The notes beneath the pieces are model-generated. The model made no database searches. It was given only the letters and a program-made list of their open reading frames with translations, and was not told where the DNA came from. The translations under genes and the position numbers were made by a program. From Pseudomonadota bacterium (GTDB taxonomy: Bacteria; Pseudomonadota; Alphaproteobacteria; Rhizobiales; Hyphomicrobiaceae), in the NCBI GenBank assembly GCA_023423275.1, contig JAFAFW010000082.1, positions 1 to 64,000 on the forward strand: DNA of 64,000 nucleotides, in the 5' to 3' direction. This document shows positions 60,830 through 64,000 of the stretch, in pieces. Each line of letters opens with the position of its first letter. Position 1 is the first letter of the stretch.

Positions 60830-60970
60830 TTTTCCGGTTCGGTCGGACAAGCGGTGTTGTCATCCTGGAATGTCGCGTGAGCGAAATATCCGGAGAGCAT
60901 GGTGGTTTTGGGAGCCTCTGGGTCCCGGCTCTCCGCTTGGCTCCGGCCGGGATGACAAACGGATGGTGCT
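60830..60970. repeat. Dispersed palindromic repeat, copy B
   Basis: It shares with 25567-25705 the opening TTTTCCGGTTCGGTCGG, the core GAGCGAAATATCCGG, a GGCCGGGATGAC closing arm and ACGG after it. The outer arms GTCATCC and GGGATGAC are inverted. The middle is different, so the element varies internally while its ends and core are kept. Confidence 0.65.
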
Positions 60971-60998
60971 CTAAGTCGGAAAACTCTGAGCTCTCGCG

Positions 60999-61616
60999 TT
61001 AGGCTGACGTCTCCGGAACGGCGACCTCCAGTCCGAACTCGGCGGCAGAGACTTTCAGCCAGTCGAATGCCGCCTCCGCAAATGTCGACGGTACGAACAG
61101 ATCGAACGTCGGTCGGTCATCGACCTGATGCAGCACGCAGCTCACCTGTCCCAGCGGCGTAACGGCGGAGCGTCCAGGGCCGAAGACGCGGGGATGCAGG
61201 TCAACCCGGCATCCCTTCATCAGCACGTCGCGGGCATTCGCACCCGACAAGCGCAGAACCGATTTTCCGAACGTCTGATCGGTGAGGGAAGCGGTTGGCG
61301 ACACGATAGGTCCGAGGCGGCCGATGAGGTCGCCTGGACCGGTGAACGGAGCCGTCACCAGCCACGACCCCGGCTGGATCCAGATGGCGGACCATTCACC
61401 GGCCGTGCTGGCGTATCCCGCCTCCGGCAGCTTCAATCCGAATGCGGCAGCCAAAGCGCTCGTCAGCCCGCTTTCCTGAAGCCTGCGCGCCTGTACCTGA
61501 ACGATCGCCAAATGCCGCTCGTGCAGAACGACGGGCGTGTCGCCGTCGGCGCCATGACGCTCCGACTTCAAGGATCCGGTCAACGGCGAGCGAGGTTCAA
61601 GCGCGGACACGGACAT
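60999..61616 (-). CDS. soxG: Sarcosine oxidase gamma subunit
   Basis: A 205-residue gamma subunit of heterotetrameric sarcosine oxidase, which demethylates sarcosine to glycine with formation of methylene-tetrahydrofolate. It has a GcvT-related fold: GEWSAIWIQPGSWLVTAP, VSPTASLTDQTFGKSVLRLSGANARDVLMKGCRVDLHPRVF and FDLFVPSTFAEAAFDWL. It lacks the folate site of the alpha subunit. ATG 61616 overlaps the soxA stop by 20 bases, so the two are translationally coupled. It is the last gene of the operon in this direction. Confidence 0.92.
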   Translation of the reverse strand: MSVSALEPRSPLTGSLKSERHGADGDTPVVLHERHLAIVQVQARRLQESGLTSALAAAFGLKLPEAGYASTAGEWSAIWIQPGSWLVTAPFTGPGDLIGRLGPIVSPTASLTDQTFGKSVLRLSGANARDVLMKGCRVDLHPRVFGPGRSAVTPLGQVSCVLHQVDDRPTFDLFVPSTFAEAAFDWLKVSAAEFGLEVAVPETSA

Positions 61617-64000
61617 TCTCCGGGTCGACGTGATGCGGGCTGGTGATTTCCACCTCGATAACCTCGTTCTTGAGCGGGAAAACGGCATAGAGCCGCTGGC
61701 CCCGACGATCGATGCCGCCTGTCAGCATCGCCAGTCCGATCCAGCGATCAAGCTCGATGGAGCGGGTCACGCTGGTGACCCACCCCAGGCTTTGCGTATC
61801 CTCCGGCGCGCTGACGAGGTGTGCTCCGCCTCGCAGCCGCTTGTCGAAGTCGCTGGTCAGCGCCCGGATGCCGACGTAGCTCGGCCGCATGGGGTCGATC
61901 ATGCCGGAGCGCTGGGCGTTGACGCGACCGACGAAGTCGCCGGTTTTCTTCATCATCTTGTGCAGGCCGAGATCACCGGCCGTCGTGTGCCCATTCAACT
62001 CGGGTCCGGCGGCATGACCTTTCTCGATGCGCATCAACCCCATGGCCTCAATTCCGTAAGGGATGATGCCGAACTGCTGTCCGGCCGTCAGGATCGCCTC
62101 CCAGACGCGCTCCGCGTAGCCCGATGGAACCGCAACCTCATAGGCCACCTCGCCCGAGAAGCTGACGCGAAACATGCGCACCGGAACACCGGCAATCCTG
62201 GCCTCTGCCACGGCCATGAACGGGAAGGCTTCGTGCGAAAGATCCAGGCCCTCGACGCAGGCCTCCAGCGTCTGGCGGGACTTGGGACCTGCGACGGCCA
62301 TCTGTGCCCATTGATCCGTGACGGAGCAGAATTGGACGTCAAGCTCCGGCCAGACGGTTTGTGCGTAGAATTCCATATGCTCTAGGACGTCGGCGGCTTT
62401 CGCGGTTGTCGTCGTCATCAGGTAGTGATGCTCGCCGAGCCGCGAGGTCGTGCCGTCGTCGAACACGATCCCATCCTCGCGCAGCATCAGACCGTAACGT
62501 GCGCGCCCGACCGCGAGCTTCGAGAACGTGTTGATGTAAAGCCGGTCGAGGAAGGTGCCTGCATCAGGTCCCTGGACATCGATTTTACCAAGCGTCGAGA
62601 CATCGCAAATGCCGACGCTCTCACGCACGGCGCGGGCCTCCCGTAGGATGGGGCCCCAACCGGTCTCGGCCAGGCGCGTATAATAAAGCGGGCGCAGCCA
62701 GGCTCCGGTCTCCATGAAGACGGCGCCGTGCTTCGCGTGCCAGTCGTGCAGCGCGGTGCGGCGGATCGGCTTGAAATGCCGCCGGGTTTCACTGCCGCCG
62801 ATCGCGCCGAACGAAACGGGCGTCACGTAAGGGCGGTAAGTCGGAACGCCGACACGCTCGATCGGCTCGGCGCGGGCTGCTGCCAGGACAGCCGTGCCGA
62901 CCAGTCCGCCGGACTTGCCCTGGTCCGTCGCCATGCCGTGGGTCGTATAGCGCTTGGCGTGCTCGACGTGACTGTAGCCCTCGCGATGAGCGAGGCGGAT
63001 ATCCGCTGTCGTGACGTCGTTTTGCAGATCGACGAAGCTCTTGCCGTCGGATTTGACCTCCCAAAGAGGCTCGATGGCGTCGGAGCAAGCCGGAATACCC
63101 GCTGGCAGGTCGAGCGGCGCAGCGCTGGTGAACCCCGCCGCGGCCGCTGCGGCGCGTCCTGCCGCGTCGCCGTCGCGTGCGGCCTCCTCGATCCCGAACA
63201 GGCCGCGTGCCGCGCCGGCCGATCGCTCAGCCTGCACCGGTGTGCCCGGCAGAAAGGTTGCCAGCCGTTCGTCCCAGACCGGACGGGCACCGCTTTGCGA
63301 CGACAGATGCAGGGCCGGATTGAAACCGCCGGAAACACAGAGGAAATCGGCGACGACGGTGCGTGCCGCACCACCGTGCCGGGAACGCACCAGCACGGAC
63401 TCGACGCCCTTTGCGCCGACGACGCCCGCAATCTCCGAGGCCGACATCACCTCGAAGCCCTGGGCGCGGGCATGATCGGCCGCCGCCGACGTATCGCGCG
63501 AGTCGATGATGCGTTCGATGACGACGCCCGCTTCCGCCAACGCGTAGGCCGTCTGGTAGGCCATGTCGTTGTTCGTGAACAAGACCGCCCTCCGTCCCGG
63601 CGCGACAGCGAAGCGGCGCGCATAAGTCAGAGCCGCCGATGCCAGCATGACGTTGGGGCGATCGTTATCCGGAAACGCGATCAAGCGTTCGACGGCGCCC
63701 GTGGCCAGTACGACCTGCCTGGCGCGAATCTGCCAATAACGCTGGCGGACCGTATGCTGGGCCGGTGTCGGTAGATGATCCGACACACGCTCTACGGCTC
63801 CCAGTACGTTATGGTCGTAGTATCCAAACACCGTGGTGCGCGGCAGCACGCGAACGTCAGGAAGTGCCGCGAGCGCGTCCACCAGGTCCTGCCGCCAGCT
63901 CTCGAGGGAGGGCTCGGTCAGTAATCCGCCGCCGAGTTCGAAATCCTGCTCCGCCAGGATGACGCGTGCGCCCGCTTCGCCCGCGGCCTTCGCGGCCGCC
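61597..64000 (-). CDS. soxA: Sarcosine oxidase alpha subunit (5' end outside window)
   Basis: The frame stays open to the window edge, so about 800 C-terminal residues of the roughly 1000-residue alpha subunit are visible. At the edge it reads AGEAGARVILAEQDFELGGGLL, part of the FAD/NAD-binding region. QVVLATGAVERLIAFPDNDRPNVMLASA follows, then a CVSGGFNPALHL end of that domain. The last about 390 residues are the GcvT-like tetrahydrofolate domain: HGAVFMETGAWLRPLYY, ESVGICDVSTLGKIDVQGP, and IEKGHAAGPELNGHTTAGDLGL. It oxidises the methyl group of sarcosine with SoxB, SoxD and SoxG; soxB and soxD should lie beyond the window. Confidence 0.94.
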   Translation of the reverse strand, partial: AAAKAAGEAGARVILAEQDFELGGGLLTEPSLESWRQDLVDALAALPDVRVLPRTTVFGYYDHNVLGAVERVSDHLPTPAQHTVRQRYWQIRARQVVLATGAVERLIAFPDNDRPNVMLASAALTYARRFAVAPGRRAVLFTNNDMAYQTAYALAEAGVVIERIIDSRDTSAAADHARAQGFEVMSASEIAGVVGAKGVESVLVRSRHGGAARTVVADFLCVSGGFNPALHLSSQSGARPVWDERLATFLPGTPVQAERSAGAARGLFGIEEAARDGDAAGRAAAAAAGFTSAAPLDLPAGIPACSDAIEPLWEVKSDGKSFVDLQNDVTTADIRLAHREGYSHVEHAKRYTTHGMATDQGKSGGLVGTAVLAAARAEPIERVGVPTYRPYVTPVSFGAIGGSETRRHFKPIRRTALHDWHAKHGAVFMETGAWLRPLYYTRLAETGWGPILREARAVRESVGICDVSTLGKIDVQGPDAGTFLDRLYINTFSKLAVGRARYGLMLREDGIVFDDGTTSRLGEHHYLMTTTTAKAADVLEHMEFYAQTVWPELDVQFCSVTDQWAQMAVAGPKSRQTLEACVEGLDLSHEAFPFMAVAEARIAGVPVRMFRVSFSGEVAYEVAVPSGYAERVWEAILTAGQQFGIIPYGIEAMGLMRIEKGHAAGPELNGHTTAGDLGLHKMMKKTGDFVGRVNAQRSGMIDPMRPSYVGIRALTSDFDKRLRGGAHLVSAPEDTQSLGWVTSVTRSIELDRWIGLAMLTGGIDRRGQRLYAVFPLKNEVIEVEITSPHHVDPENVRVRA

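Noticed and set aside
1..64000. CRISPR arrays, rRNA genes, intact insertion sequences and prophage genes
   Set aside because: No regularly spaced repeats, rRNA sequence, transposase or structural phage genes could be recognised.

Overview
The window reads as chromosomal DNA of a GC-rich alphaproteobacterium, probably order Hyphomicrobiales (Bradyrhizobium/Rhodopseudomonas/Xanthobacteraceae-like). Supporting signs are a GTTC-N7-GTTC LexA box upstream of ssb, an HWE-family histidine kinase, an Omp25/31-type outer-membrane barrel, a DUF930 protein, a DUF1194 protein, many solute-binding transporters (ABC, TRAP) and C1/amino-acid catabolic genes (sarcosine oxidase). No species is assigned, because no search was possible.

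Layout. 1-10.4 kb: ssb with its SOS operator, a membrane pentapeptide-repeat protein, an SDR, a Cys-cluster protein, methanethiol oxidase (SBP56), a glycerophosphodiesterase, a VOC protein, a DUF488 protein and a gene-free stretch (9449-10048). 10.4-16.4 kb: a second, lower-GC pentapeptide-type membrane protein, an amidase with a tiny GatC/AtzG-like partner, an enoyl-CoA hydratase, a porin-like barrel and a DUF985 cupin. 16.5-20.4 kb: a stand-alone receiver and a 1127-residue hybrid HWE kinase with a degenerate internal receiver. 20.7-25.6 kb: a complete polar amino-acid ABC transporter followed by a 2,2-dialkylglycine decarboxylase. 26-31 kb: a compact chaperone-usher pilus operon of the spore-coat-U (archaic) type. 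31-36 kb: a DASS-type transporter with RCK_C domains, a BtuF-like protein without signal peptide, a TauE-type exporter and a LysR regulator.

36-48 kb: a COG4091-type dehydrogenase with a DctPQM TRAP transporter, then a GST, and then an SDR divergent from a three-gene biotin-dependent carboxylase (AccC-like, PycB-like carboxyltransferase without biotin domain, AccB-like carrier) facing an Ldh2/malate-lactate-type dehydrogenase. The carboxyltransferase keeps the metal site but lacks the catalytic threonine expected of pyruvate carboxylases. This makes it the best candidate for an undescribed enzyme system here.

48.4-50.9 kb: tRNA-Pro(CGG), tRNA-Gln(UUG), a decayed tyrosine recombinase beside tRNA-Gln, a tiny zinc-ribbon gene and a gene-poor stretch that holds a structured RNA candidate and two facing intrinsic terminators. 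50.9-64 kb: TetR regulator, FAD monooxygenase with an NDUFS6-like zinc-finger protein, alpha/beta hydrolase, secreted VWA (DUF1194) and extensin-like proteins, valine-type catabolic genes (3-hydroxyisobutyryl-CoA hydrolase and acyl-CoA dehydrogenase), a Bcr/CflA efflux pump, small proteins, and the 3' end of a heterotetrameric sarcosine oxidase operon (soxA cut by the window end, soxG).

Functional identities rest on motif and family recognition by eye. Starts were moved from the longest open frame to a start with a visible ribosome-binding site where one was evident.
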